From: Longimicrobiales bacterium
GTDB taxonomy: Bacteria; Gemmatimonadota; Gemmatimonadetes; Longimicrobiales; Gaopeijiaceae
Length of the DNA stretch: 64,000 nt
Assembly (NCBI GenBank): GCA_029245345.1
Contig: JAQWPM010000019.1
Coordinates: 62,001 to 126,000, forward strand
Direction: 5' to 3'
This document shows positions 17,585-27,239 of this stretch, in pieces. Position 1 is the stretch's first letter. Each line of letters begins with the position of its first letter. The notes under the pieces were generated by a model that did not search any database, was not told the origin of the DNA, and worked only from the letters and a program-made list of their open reading frames with translations. Both the position numbers and the translations under genes were made by a program.

Positions 17585-19207
17585 ATGACGGTCTCCCTCC
17601 CACGAGCCCTCCTCGTCGTCGCGGCGATTGTCTCGCTCCTCGCGTTCCCGGCCAAGGGTGCGGCTCAAGAGGACTGTGAGTTCGTGTTCCCGTCAGGGGA
17701 CCTGGTGATGACCATGTTGTCAGGCGGGGCGAGCATCACCTATGTCGGGACTCCTCACCTCTTCTGTCGCGACGGGGTCGAAATCTGGGCAGACTCAGCG
17801 ATTTCGTATTCAGCACAGGGAATGCAGCACCTCATCGGCTCAGTGCGTTTTCTTGACGCGAACGGTGAGTTGCGCGCGGACGAAGCCCGATACTTCGCAG
17901 AGCAGGGCCGCCTTCAGGCTGAACGCAATGTGTTCGTCCAAGACACCGTCCAGGGATTCACGATTCAGAACGGCCGGCTCATTTACCTGCGCCAGACGCC
18001 TCAACGGCAACGGGCCCAGATGGACGTGACCACGGGCCTTGATGGGGTCAGGCCCCGAGCGATTCTGACCATGCGGGCCAGCACATCCTCGGCAGGAACA
18101 GATTCGATTCCCGGGTCCGATCCAGCCCTGCCACCGGCGGCGACTCCGGTCGAAGTCGGCCTGCCGGAATCCGTAAACGACTCGAACACACCCTACGTCG
18201 TGGACGGTGACCGCATCTTCATTCAGGGTGACACCTATTTCCGCGCAACTGGGGACGTCGAGATCGAGCGCGATTCGCTTCACGCGTTCGCGGACAGCGC
18301 GGAGTACGACCAGGCCGCCGGCCGCATTCTCCTCAATGGCTCGGCCAGAGTCGACGGCACCACGTACGATCTCCTGGGCGAGACCATCAACATGGGGATG
18401 AACGGGGACGACATCGACCAGGTCGTGGCGCGCCGAGAGGCTCTACTCATCAGTGAGGACATGCGGCTGACCGCTCCAGTAATCTTCATGTATATGGAGG
18501 GAAGCCTTCTCGACCGGCTCGTTGCCGTGAACAGGGTCGACCTCGCCAACGTCTCCGAAGATGCGCCCGCCCGGCCACGAGTGGTGTCCGCCCAGTTCGA
18601 ATTGACCGCGGACTCATTAGAGGTCCTAGCACCGGCCGAGCAGTTGGACAGGGTCTTCGCAGTGGGGAACGCCCGCAGCGTGTCGAGCGACCGCGACTCC
18701 CTCAACGTCGAAGTCCTCCCAGAAATCGCTCGGACTGACTGGCTTGAGGGCGACACCGTGATCGTGACCTTCGTGCGCGATACGGCCGAAGTCGAGACGG
18801 AAGCGGGCTCGGACTCCACGTCCGCTCAGAACCGCATCGACCGTATTGTTGCCCGGGTAGGCGCACGCAGCCTTTATCGGCTCCCGCCAGCAGACAGCAA
18901 CTCGGTAGCAGGGACGGACGCCCCAGCCGTTCACTATGTGGTGGGAGATGAAATCACCATCGTGATGGCCGACGGGCAGATTGATCACATGGACGTCCTA
19001 GGGCAGACGCAGGGGGTTCACCTGGAGCCGATACCAATCAGTGTTCCTTCGGACAGCCTGGGCGCAGATTCCACGGTCGTGCCGGACACTTCTGCGGTTG
19101 GGAATACGAAGACACCTGAGAATACCCGGAACGACGGAGGTGGGCCTGACGCTCCTGGCCCGGAGCGGTCTCAAGCCTATCCGTCTGATCCCTGGAGACA
19201 CATTTGA
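17585..19207 (+). CDS. LptA/OstA-like periplasmic protein, long form
   Basis: 540 residues with a signal peptide (LLVVAAIVSLLAFPAKGAAQ). Repeated OstA-type beta strands are seen in at least two blocks, near 55-130 (GVEIWADSAISYSA ... NGELRADEARYFAEQGRLQAE) and 200-290 (GDVEIERDSLHAFADSAEYD). E. coli LptA is about 185 residues and LptD about 780, so this protein is an intermediate length. It could form an extended LptA-like bridge. The C-terminal 60 residues are low-complexity and acidic. It sits between lptC and lptB, supporting an LPS-transport role. Confidence 0.8.
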   Translation: MTVSLPRALLVVAAIVSLLAFPAKGAAQEDCEFVFPSGDLVMTMLSGGASITYVGTPHLFCRDGVEIWADSAISYSAQGMQHLIGSVRFLDANGELRADEARYFAEQGRLQAERNVFVQDTVQGFTIQNGRLIYLRQTPQRQRAQMDVTTGLDGVRPRAILTMRASTSSAGTDSIPGSDPALPPAATPVEVGLPESVNDSNTPYVVDGDRIFIQGDTYFRATGDVEIERDSLHAFADSAEYDQAAGRILLNGSARVDGTTYDLLGETINMGMNGDDIDQVVARREALLISEDMRLTAPVIFMYMEGSLLDRLVAVNRVDLANVSEDAPARPRVVSAQFELTADSLEVLAPAEQLDRVFAVGNARSVSSDRDSLNVEVLPEIARTDWLEGDTVIVTFVRDTAEVETEAGSDSTSAQNRIDRIVARVGARSLYRLPPADSNSVAGTDAPAVHYVVGDEITIVMADGQIDHMDVLGQTQGVHLEPIPISVPSDSLGADSTVVPDTSAVGNTKTPENTRNDGGGPDAPGPERSQAYPSDPWRHI

Positions 19208-20007
19208 GTGAAAATATGAACGGTGAACCGGAGACAGTGAGCCGCTTCTCGGGCGAAGGCCTTACGAAGATCTACCGCAAACGCACCGTCGTGAACGACG
19301 TTGACATCGCCGTGAGTCAGGGCGAGATCGTGGGCCTATTGGGGCCGAACGGAGCCGGAAAGACGACGACCTTCTACATGATGGTCGGACTCATTCCGCC
19401 GCATTCCGGGACGGTCCACCTTGATGGGGACGATCTGACCAAGACGCCCATGTATCGACGAGCGCGTCGAGGGGTGGGATACCTGGCCCAAGAACCGTCA
19501 GTGTTCCGGCGCCTCTCAGTCGAGGACAACGTACTCGCAATCCTTGAGACGCTGAAGCTGCCAAAGAAGGAAGAAAAGCAGCGTTTGGAGCACCTTTTGG
19601 CCGAATTGGGCCTCAGCGAACTGCGCAAGAACAAGGCCTATTCGCTGTCCGGTGGTGAGCGTCGCAGACTCGAGATCACGCGGGCACTCGTCCAGCGCCC
19701 TAAGTTCATGCTGCTCGACGAACCCTTCGCAGGGATCGATCCGATTGCCGTACACGACATTCAGGACATCGTTCGCGGTCTGAAGGATCGCGATATCGGG
19801 GTCGTAATCTCTGATCACAATGTTGAACAGACACTCGAAATCGTCGATCGGGCATACATCATGTATGAAGGTGGGATTAGGGTCAGCGGGACGGTCTCCG
19901 AACTCGTGTGGAACGATGAGGTCGCGGAGATCTACCTGGGCCCGACTTTGACCGAACGGATGCGCGGTCGGTATGCGAAACCCGACACGGCAGGAGCACA
20001 GGAGTAG
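19204..20007 (+). CDS. lptB: LPS export ABC transporter ATP-binding protein
   Basis: 267 residues. Walker A is GPNGAGKTTT, the Q-loop region is YLAQEPSVFRRLSVEDN, the signature is LSGGERRRLEITRAL, Walker B is FMLLDEPFAGIDPIAV and the H-loop is VISDHNV. These match LptB closely. It powers LPS extraction with LptF/LptG, which are not in this window. The start is TTG 19204 (4-nt overlap with the upstream stop) or ATG 19216; both precede the first conserved residues. Confidence 0.95.
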   Translation: MSENMNGEPETVSRFSGEGLTKIYRKRTVVNDVDIAVSQGEIVGLLGPNGAGKTTTFYMMVGLIPPHSGTVHLDGDDLTKTPMYRRARRGVGYLAQEPSVFRRLSVEDNVLAILETLKLPKKEEKQRLEHLLAELGLSELRKNKAYSLSGGERRRLEITRALVQRPKFMLLDEPFAGIDPIAVHDIQDIVRGLKDRDIGVVISDHNVEQTLEIVDRAYIMYEGGIRVSGTVSELVWNDEVAEIYLGPTLTERMRGRYAKPDTAGAQE

Positions 20008-20049
20008 AAATCGATACTCGGGCTTGGAGGCCCGGCGAACGACCCTTCC

Positions 20050-21555
20050 ATGAGCACTTTCAACACGAAGCTCTATCAGAGCGCAAACCTCCGGCAGGAG
20101 ATGCGGATCAACCCACGCCTGTATCAGGCGATGGAGTTGCTCTACATGCCCTTATTGGACTTGCAACAGCATCTGAAGGCAGAGCTCGCTGAGAATCCGC
20201 TGCTCGAGATGGAAGAAGCCGAAGTTGAAATGGAGGTCGAGCTCAGAGAGGACACGACGGACGAACCTCTGGGCGACGATGTGGACTGGGAGGCGATCCT
20301 CTTGGACGGGTTTGATGTGGGCGGCAGACGCGCCGAGTTCGAGCAGAAAGAGTATTTCGAACCCACTCCCGTCGATACGCGGGATTTGCACGACCACCTC
20401 GAGGATCAATTGCGCCTTCTCACGATCTCAGATCGTGAACTCCGCATGGGCGAAGAGATCATCGGCGACATCGACGACGACGGAATGCTCGCGTGCGATC
20501 TGTCCGAATGTGTCTCCGGCGTGAACAGCTGGCTCGAAGAAGTCCGCCCGATCGCTGAAGAGGCGGTGGCCCAGATCGAAGACAAACACGAACGTCAGTC
20601 TGAGATGGACTCCATTGTAGAGGCCTTCCGTCCGTACGTGTTAGATGAAGCCGTGGCCATGCTGCAGGTGGTCCAGGCCTTCGACCCGCCGGGCATCGGT
20701 GCCCGAGACGTTCGGGAATCGATCCTGATCCAGCTTCAGCAGCGTGATGAAGGCGATTCGCTCGCCTTTAAAATCGTTGACGAACACTTCGATGCGCTCA
20801 TCAACCATCGTGTCAGTGACATCGCGAAGACTCTCGGTGTGCAACCCATCGAAGTCCAAGACGCCACGGATGGACTGAGTCACCTGGACCCGAAGCCGGG
20901 TCAGAAATACTCAGCCGAGCCCGAGCACTATGTCATCCCGGACTTGATTGTTGAGCAGATCGACGGTGAGTACATGGTGTTCGCGAACGACACGAGCCTG
21001 CCGCGTCTCCGGATCTCCCAGAGCTACAAAGACATCGCGAAAGACAAGAAGCAGTTCACAGGTGAGAACAAGGAATTCGTCGCCGCCAAGCTCAACTCGG
21101 CCAACTGGATGGTTCAGGCCATTGAGCAACGGCGTCAGACAATGCTGAAGGTCATGAACTTCATCGTGGATCGGCAGCGCGCGTTCTTCGAGCGGGGTGT
21201 GCAGCACTTGAAGCCACTCACGCTCCGTGAGGTCGCCGACTACATTGAGATGCACGAGTCGACCGTGTCGCGCGTGACAAATAAGAAGTACGTGCAGACC
21301 CCCCGGGGCGTCTTCTCCCTCAAGTACTTCTTCTCCAGTGGACTGTCTACGACGAGCGGAGAGGACATCTCCGCCCGTGGCGTAAAAGACAAGATAAAGA
21401 GCCTGGTCTCCGACGAGGACAGTGGAAAACCCCTCACAGATCAGGCCATCGTAAAACTCTTGATGGCCGACGGCGTCAAAATCGCTCGCAGGACGGTCGC
21501 CAAGTACAGAGACCAACTCGGAATTCTCCCAGCCCGTATGCGAAAACGCGTATGA
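20050..21555 (+). CDS. rpoN: RNA polymerase sigma-54 factor
   Basis: 501 residues. Region I is Gln/Leu-rich (ELLYMPLLDLQQHLKAELAENPLLEM). An acidic region II follows. The core-binding and DNA-binding regions come next (the HESTVSRVTNKKY helix-turn-helix) and the RpoN box RRTVAKYRDQL lies near the C-terminus. It directs transcription from -24/-12 promoters with AAA+ activators; none of those activators is in this window. It follows lptB, the common order, but hpf and ptsN do not follow. Its stop overlaps the next glycosyltransferase by ATGA. Confidence 0.96.
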   Translation: MSTFNTKLYQSANLRQEMRINPRLYQAMELLYMPLLDLQQHLKAELAENPLLEMEEAEVEMEVELREDTTDEPLGDDVDWEAILLDGFDVGGRRAEFEQKEYFEPTPVDTRDLHDHLEDQLRLLTISDRELRMGEEIIGDIDDDGMLACDLSECVSGVNSWLEEVRPIAEEAVAQIEDKHERQSEMDSIVEAFRPYVLDEAVAMLQVVQAFDPPGIGARDVRESILIQLQQRDEGDSLAFKIVDEHFDALINHRVSDIAKTLGVQPIEVQDATDGLSHLDPKPGQKYSAEPEHYVIPDLIVEQIDGEYMVFANDTSLPRLRISQSYKDIAKDKKQFTGENKEFVAAKLNSANWMVQAIEQRRQTMLKVMNFIVDRQRAFFERGVQHLKPLTLREVADYIEMHESTVSRVTNKKYVQTPRGVFSLKYFFSSGLSTTSGEDISARGVKDKIKSLVSDEDSGKPLTDQAIVKLLMADGVKIARRTVAKYRDQLGILPARMRKRV

Positions 21556-22508
21556 CGAAGAACGACTTCGCGGTCATCGTACCCGCCTTCAATGAAGCTG
21601 AGGTGATTCCGGATCTCGTACGCGAGCTCCGAGAGGCTTTCGAGCGCTTCGGCCTCGACGGTGAGGTCATCTTGGTGGACGACGGCTCATCGGACGACAC
21701 GGCTGCCATCGCGGAACGCGAGTCGGCTGGGTGGGACGCCTTCAAGGTTGTAAAGCACAATAAGAACCTCGGAAAGACCGAGGCGATGATCACCGGCGCC
21801 GATGCGACTGAGAAGACAGCCCTGGTCATCTTCGACGCGGACCTTCAGCACACCCCGAGCGAGATTCCGCGATTCCTGGAGAAGCTCTCCGAAGGGTGGG
21901 ACATCGTGACCGGCCGGAAGGTCGGAGCATACGACAAGCGCGGAGTGTCCTCGGTCTACAATCGCCTGTCACGGAAGATCTTCGACGTGCCAGTGTCGGA
22001 CTTGAATTCGATGAAGGCCTTCCGTCGCGAAGTCCTGGACGGCCTGACGCTTCGTCACGATTGGCATCGGTTCTTCGTCGTACTCGCCCACTCGCGTGGC
22101 GCGACGGTCACCGAGATCGACATCGAACTCCACGACAGAAGGGCGGGGGAGTCCAAGTTCCAGGGCCCGTTCCGTATCTTGGTCGGCGTGATGGATCTGA
22201 TGTCAGTGGGCTTCCTGCTGCTGTTCTCACGAAAGCCGCTGCTCTTTTTTGGAGCCTCCGGCATCTTGATGGCCGGCCTAGGAGTCTTCGTCGCGGCAAT
22301 CGCGGTGTATTTGCGTTTTGTGCACCCCATGGTGGGCTTCGACCCTTACATCCCGCCAATGGGTTATCGACCGCTCTTATACTTGGTCATGCTGCTCGAG
22401 ATGCTCGGCTTCGTGCTCGTCGGATTTGGCCTGGTGTCCGAACAGGTGGCTCAGGTCCGTTACGAGATCGACAACCTGAGGAGAAATAGAAAGGATTCCG
22501 GTTCGTGA
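21552..22508 (+). CDS. Family 2 glycosyltransferase with C-terminal membrane helices
   Basis: 318 residues. The GT2 fold is shown by FAVIVPAFNEAEVIPDL, VDDGSSDDTA and FDADLQHTPSEIP, where DAD is the nucleotide-sugar/metal site. Two hydrophobic segments in the last 100 residues anchor it, as in DPM1/ArnC/GtrB-like polyprenyl-phosphate glycosyltransferases. It probably transfers a sugar to a lipid carrier in the cytoplasmic leaflet. It is translationally coupled to rpoN (ATGA) and to wecB (GTGA). Confidence 0.88.
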   Translation: MTKNDFAVIVPAFNEAEVIPDLVRELREAFERFGLDGEVILVDDGSSDDTAAIAERESAGWDAFKVVKHNKNLGKTEAMITGADATEKTALVIFDADLQHTPSEIPRFLEKLSEGWDIVTGRKVGAYDKRGVSSVYNRLSRKIFDVPVSDLNSMKAFRREVLDGLTLRHDWHRFFVVLAHSRGATVTEIDIELHDRRAGESKFQGPFRILVGVMDLMSVGFLLLFSRKPLLFFGASGILMAGLGVFVAAIAVYLRFVHPMVGFDPYIPPMGYRPLLYLVMLLEMLGFVLVGFGLVSEQVAQVRYEIDNLRRNRKDSGS

Positions 22509-23665
22509 ACGAATCCTCAATACAGCCCAAAAAGGTGTTGATCGTCGTTGGGACCCGCCCGGAGGCCATCAAGATGGCCCCCGTACTCGACGCATTTCGT
22601 GACCTCGCTCCGGAAATCGAAACACGCTTCGCCTTGACCGGTCAGCACACCGATCTGGTGGCGCAGGTCCTCGAGGCATTCGATCTCGAACCCGACTATG
22701 ACCTGGACATCATGAAGCCGGGCCAGACGCTCTACGACGTCGTCCAGCGTGCGATGGAAGGGCTACGAGGAGTGGTGCAGGAGTTCCAACCGGACGCGAT
22801 CCTCGTGCAGGGGGACACAGCCACGGTATTCGTCGGCTCCCTAGTCGGGTTCTTCGAGAAGGTGAAGGTCGGTCATGTTGAAGCGGGGCTGAGGAGTCAC
22901 GACAAGTGGGCTCCCTGGCCGGAGGAAATTTTCCGACGCCTCACGGATATCGTATCAGATTACTATTTCGCACCTACGCCGTATGCTAAAGAAGCACTGG
23001 CAGCCGAGAACACCACGGCGGAAAACGTCTTCATCACGGGCAACACCGTCGTCGACGCCCTTCAGCGGGTATCCGACGGTCACCGACCCATCGACAATGA
23101 TGTCCTCCGGTCTGTCATCGAGGGTAATCGACGACTCGTCCTCCTCACGGCGCATCGCCGCGAATCGTTCGGTGCCCCGATTCGTGAGGTATTCGCTGCC
23201 GTGCGAACGCTCGCGGAAGAGCACGACGATATCGACATCGTGTACCCCGTTCATCCGAACCCGAATGTGCTGGGGCCAGCTCAGGAACTCCTGAGTGATC
23301 ACCCTCGCATCCACCTGACTGACCCGGTCGGCTACTTCGATCTCGTAGCCGCGCTCGACGCCGCATCATTGATCCTGACCGACTCGGGCGGGATTCAGGA
23401 AGAGGCGCCGACCTTCGGGACGCCGGTGCTCGTCCTTCGTGAGGTCACGGAACGACCTGAGGGAGTGGACGCAGGTGTCGCAGAACTGGTGGGCACGGAT
23501 GGGGGGCGAATCCTTGAACGAGCTCGCTCGATTCTGAGCAGGGCTCAGGAAACCCTTCCTGCCACCAATCCTTATGGTGACGGGCTCGCCGGGAAACGGA
23601 TTGCCGACATCGTTGCGGCGGACCTATTGGGACGACCACGTACGACCGAGGATTGGGGCGCGTGA
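22505..23665 (+). CDS. wecB: UDP-N-acetylglucosamine 2-epimerase (non-hydrolysing)
   Basis: 386 residues from GTG 22505. It makes UDP-ManNAc from UDP-GlcNAc. Family marks are VVGTRPEAIKMAPV, VQGDTATVFVGSL, HVEAGLRSHDKWAPWPEEI, TAHRRESFG, VYPVHPNPNV and LTDSGGIQEEAPTFGTPVLVLREVTERPEG. It supplies a ManNAc-type precursor to the surface polysaccharide made by the neighbouring transferases. Its stop overlaps the GT4 gene by GTGA. Confidence 0.93.
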   Translation: MNESSIQPKKVLIVVGTRPEAIKMAPVLDAFRDLAPEIETRFALTGQHTDLVAQVLEAFDLEPDYDLDIMKPGQTLYDVVQRAMEGLRGVVQEFQPDAILVQGDTATVFVGSLVGFFEKVKVGHVEAGLRSHDKWAPWPEEIFRRLTDIVSDYYFAPTPYAKEALAAENTTAENVFITGNTVVDALQRVSDGHRPIDNDVLRSVIEGNRRLVLLTAHRRESFGAPIREVFAAVRTLAEEHDDIDIVYPVHPNPNVLGPAQELLSDHPRIHLTDPVGYFDLVAALDAASLILTDSGGIQEEAPTFGTPVLVLREVTERPEGVDAGVAELVGTDGGRILERARSILSRAQETLPATNPYGDGLAGKRIADIVAADLLGRPRTTEDWGA

Positions 23666-24792
23666 AGGTATTGATGCACTGCGTCTACTTCCCGCCGGAG
23701 GTAGGCGGGCTGGAGAGCCACGTCTACTACTTGTGCAAGGCGATGGCCGAACGGGGCCACAGGGTGGACATGGTGACGTCCCTATCTCAGCCGGGCCTGC
23801 CGAAGCAAGAAGTAATGGGTGGCGTCAACGTGTGGCGGACTTGGATGCCGTCCAGGAATACCCCCGGCTGGGCCGCTCATGCGCTTGCGTCGATGCATCG
23901 CTTCGCGACCCTCGCCCAACACGCTGACGTCCTCCACGCCCAGGACATCGCGTCTGTGCTCCCGGCTATGGTGGCGCAGCGTGTCCGGTCCGCCCCCATC
24001 GTTACGACCTACCACACAAGCCACTTCCTCAAACGAGCGGGATCGCCGTTCTGGCGGCCCGTCTTCAAGCGCTTCCTGGAAGCGGCTGACTACAACCTCG
24101 CTGCGAGTGGTGAGATCGCTGGGGTAGGGGAAAGCATCGCGCCGGGAACGAGCATCGAGCCGCTCACCAACGGTGTAGACACCGGTTTCTTCCAAAACAT
24201 CGAGCCGACGCTTCCTCCGTTGGATGAGGGCCGCTTCCGCTTGATCGTGCCCAGGAGGCTCTTCCACAAGAACGGGGTCGAGCACTTCGTCCGCTCGATG
24301 CCGCTCATTGCAGAGCGGGCCGATGTAGAAGCCGTGCTGGTTGGCGATGGACCGGAGCGTGATCGACTCGAACGCATGGCGGGTGAACTCGGCGTTTCCG
24401 ACAGGCTGCATTTCATGGGTGCACGGCCGCACGGAGAGATGCCGGGACTTCTGTCCTCAGGCGATCTCGCGGTCTTTCCGTCACTCATGGAGGCGACCTC
24501 AGTCGCGGCGCTCGAATGCATGTCCTGTGAACTGCCGGTTGCAGCTACCAACGTTGGCGGGCTGCCTGAGATCGTAAGTGACGCGGTAGGTGGACTCTTC
24601 GAGCCAGCCGATCCGAACGCGCTGGCGGACAAGGTTGTCTCGCTGCTCCAGTCCGGGCGCCTGAAGGAGCTTGGGGCGGAAGGGCGTCGACGGGTGGTCG
24701 CGGGTTGGAGCAACGCCCGCCTGGCCGAACGGCACCTGGAGATTTACGAAGAAGTCATCGAGCGCCGACGGGCCAAAGGGGGGCAGTCATGA
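23662..24792 (+). CDS. Family 4 glycosyltransferase
   Basis: 376 residues from GTG 23662. The GT-B fold has the N-terminal glycine-rich opening YFPPEVGGLESHVYYL, a sugar-nucleotide region with GDGPERDRLER, and the C-terminal E-x7-E-type motif FPSLMEATSVAALECMSCELP. It probably adds a sugar from UDP- or GDP-activated donors to the lipid-linked glycan. It overlaps wecB upstream and the YfhO-like gene downstream by 4 nt each. Confidence 0.9.
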   Translation: MKVLMHCVYFPPEVGGLESHVYYLCKAMAERGHRVDMVTSLSQPGLPKQEVMGGVNVWRTWMPSRNTPGWAAHALASMHRFATLAQHADVLHAQDIASVLPAMVAQRVRSAPIVTTYHTSHFLKRAGSPFWRPVFKRFLEAADYNLAASGEIAGVGESIAPGTSIEPLTNGVDTGFFQNIEPTLPPLDEGRFRLIVPRRLFHKNGVEHFVRSMPLIAERADVEAVLVGDGPERDRLERMAGELGVSDRLHFMGARPHGEMPGLLSSGDLAVFPSLMEATSVAALECMSCELPVAATNVGGLPEIVSDAVGGLFEPADPNALADKVVSLLQSGRLKELGAEGRRRVVAGWSNARLAERHLEIYEEVIERRRAKGGQS

Positions 24793-27239
24793 GTGCTAGA
24801 AAACGCGACGACAGAAAGAGCGGCGGTGGACCCACGGTGCCAAAGTGGCTTCCCACGGTACTCTTCGGTGGACTGACCGTCTTCCTCTTCCGATCGTTCA
24901 TTTTCAGCGACCAGATGCTGTTCGGGAACGACACGATGGGGTTGGGCTATATCGCTCGTGCCCTCTATGTGGACATGATCGGAGCCCTCGGTCGCTTCCC
25001 TCGGTGGCAGCCGCACATCTTGGGGGGCACTCCATTCCTTGAAGCCCTCTCCGCCGGAGAGTCCTTCTATCCGCCCTCGCTCCTGCTCCTGCTCATCATG
25101 GAGCCGTACCGAGCACTTGGATGGAAACTGATTCTCCATGTGCTCGCGGCCGGCTTTTTCATGTTCGGTTGGACGCGGGCCATCGGTACCTCCCGGGCCG
25201 CCGCACTCGTGGCCGGGACCGGCTACATGTTGTCGCCCATGCTGGTGAGTTTCGTCCACCCTGGCGGTGACGGAAAGTTGTTTGTGACCGCGCTCGCCCC
25301 GCTTCTGTTCTGGGTCGTTGAACGCCACTTCGTGCGGCCCCGTCTCGCGACCTTCACTTCGGTTGCGTTGGTCGTCGGGCTGGTCATTTACACGACTCAC
25401 TTCCAGATGGCGTACTTCCTGTTCGGCGGCGTCGGGATGTTCGCGATCTTTCGCGCGACTCAACTCGCACGGCAGGGAAAGGCCTCGGCGTTGCCCGTGC
25501 GTCCGCGCGCCGGCATCACCTTCGGGCTGTTCCTCGCTGCGTCTCTGATGGGGGCAGGCATCGCGGCATTCCAATTAGTGCCGGCTGTCGAATACGCGAC
25601 TCAATCTTCAAGGCGCACCGCCACTACACGAGCAGAAGTGGGGGAGACGAGCGTCGCCTGGTCGAGTTCATGGTCGATCCATCCTGAGGAGGCTCTTTCC
25701 CTCATTGTCCCGGGTTTCGCAGGGAACCAAGCACGAAACTGGAAGGGGGCCCCGTATTGGGGCCGCAACGGGGCCAAGGACAATCACGAATACGCCGGCC
25801 TCATCCTGATGCTCCTCGCGGCGGTTTCCTTCGTCGGCGGGGCAAGGCGCAGCCTACGCTTCTATTTCCTTGGGTTGAGCGCGCTTGCCTTCTTCTTCGC
25901 GCTCGGAGCGAACACCCCCGTATGGGGCATCATTTATTCGATCGTGCCCGGCATTTCCCTCTTCAGGGCCCCCTCGCAGGCGATGTTCCTTTTCGCCTTC
26001 AGCATGGCAACCCTCGCCGCGCTGGGCGTCGACCGACTGCTCCGTCAGCCAGTTGACGGGGACGAAGAAGAACGAAGCCTCTCCATAGTGATGGTGGCTG
26101 GACTGGGCGTCGTCACGGCGATCGCGATCATGATCTCGAGCGGTTTCATAGCTTCGATCTGGCCCTCGATGGTCTTCAAGGACATGGGCGACGGGAGGAT
26201 TCAAGCGTTGGCAGACTTCATGCCGGAGATGTCACGCAGCGCTTGGGCATCCGTGCTGCTGACTGCGGGATTCACGGGCCTCGCACTCGTGTTCCGGAAA
26301 GGGCGTCTCGCTCCGGTCGCCCTATTGGCAGGCCTGGTCGGGTTGGTTGCGGTAGACGCCCTTCGTCTGGATCAGGCGTTCATCGTGACGCTCGACCACG
26401 ACGAGTTCTACGCTCCAAACGCCAACATCCAAGCGGTCCTGGACCGGGAGGCGGAAAGCACGGAGCCCTATCGACTGTTCTCGATGAGCCGGAACAGTCA
26501 GGACGTCAGCCCGGCGCTCCACGGTATCGAACTCGCAGCCGGTCATCATCCGAACGACCTCGCCCGTTACCGCCAACTGATTGGGATGGTCGGGTCGGGA
26601 GACGCAGTGAACCTCATAAACAGCGGCACTGTCAGGCGGCTGCTCAACGTGAAGTACATCCTGTATCCGGATTACGCGCGGCGGCAGCCGTACGAAGGCC
26701 CAGGCATCATCCAGAGGCTACAAGGCTCGGATGGGCAGCCCTTCGAAACGATGATCGAGATTGGTGCGCTGCCGAGGGCTCGCCTTGTTGGAAGTGCGGT
26801 CGTGAAGTCCGACGAAGAAGCGGTGCCGTACATGCTCTCTGCCGCCTTCGACCCCGAGCGGGAAGTTGTGCTGGCCGAGGCTCCTGTCGCATCTCTTGGT
26901 GGAGGCCCAGGGCAGGGGAACGTGACCTGGCTGGAGCGAGGCCCCGACCGGATGCGCCTCTCTGTAACCTCGGATCAAGCTGCCATGCTGGTCATCTCGG
27001 ATAACTGGTTTGCTGGATGGCAGGCCACGGTCGGCGGGGTCGACACTCCAGTACTCCGAGCCTACCACACGCTCCGTGCGATCCCGGTCCCAGCCGGACA
27101 ATCCGAGATCGAAGTGTGGTATGCATCGGCCACGGTGCGCATGAGCCTCTGGGTGAGCGTCCTCCTGTCTTTGGCGCTCGCTGGTGCAAACGGATTCGTG
27201 TGGTGGCGTGATCGCCCACGCGGGAGCACTGAACCCTGA
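24789..27239 (+). CDS. YfhO-like polytopic membrane protein
   Basis: 816 residues with about a dozen transmembrane segments. The landmarks are those of the YfhO family (GT-C-like fold): FGNDTMGLGYIARALYVD, RFPRWQPHILGGTPFLE, YPPSLLLLL and, late in the protein, YASATVRMSLWVSVLLSLAL. The C-terminal soluble part (about 560-770) carries LFSMSRNSQDVSP and ISDNWFAGWQATVGG. Members are implicated in glycosylating lipoteichoic acid or other surface polymers using polyprenyl-phosphate sugars. Two such sugar-lipid synthases are encoded nearby, which fits. Confidence 0.85.
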   Translation: MSARKRDDRKSGGGPTVPKWLPTVLFGGLTVFLFRSFIFSDQMLFGNDTMGLGYIARALYVDMIGALGRFPRWQPHILGGTPFLEALSAGESFYPPSLLLLLIMEPYRALGWKLILHVLAAGFFMFGWTRAIGTSRAAALVAGTGYMLSPMLVSFVHPGGDGKLFVTALAPLLFWVVERHFVRPRLATFTSVALVVGLVIYTTHFQMAYFLFGGVGMFAIFRATQLARQGKASALPVRPRAGITFGLFLAASLMGAGIAAFQLVPAVEYATQSSRRTATTRAEVGETSVAWSSSWSIHPEEALSLIVPGFAGNQARNWKGAPYWGRNGAKDNHEYAGLILMLLAAVSFVGGARRSLRFYFLGLSALAFFFALGANTPVWGIIYSIVPGISLFRAPSQAMFLFAFSMATLAALGVDRLLRQPVDGDEEERSLSIVMVAGLGVVTAIAIMISSGFIASIWPSMVFKDMGDGRIQALADFMPEMSRSAWASVLLTAGFTGLALVFRKGRLAPVALLAGLVGLVAVDALRLDQAFIVTLDHDEFYAPNANIQAVLDREAESTEPYRLFSMSRNSQDVSPALHGIELAAGHHPNDLARYRQLIGMVGSGDAVNLINSGTVRRLLNVKYILYPDYARRQPYEGPGIIQRLQGSDGQPFETMIEIGALPRARLVGSAVVKSDEEAVPYMLSAAFDPEREVVLAEAPVASLGGGPGQGNVTWLERGPDRMRLSVTSDQAAMLVISDNWFAGWQATVGGVDTPVLRAYHTLRAIPVPAGQSEIEVWYASATVRMSLWVSVLLSLALAGANGFVWWRDRPRGSTEP

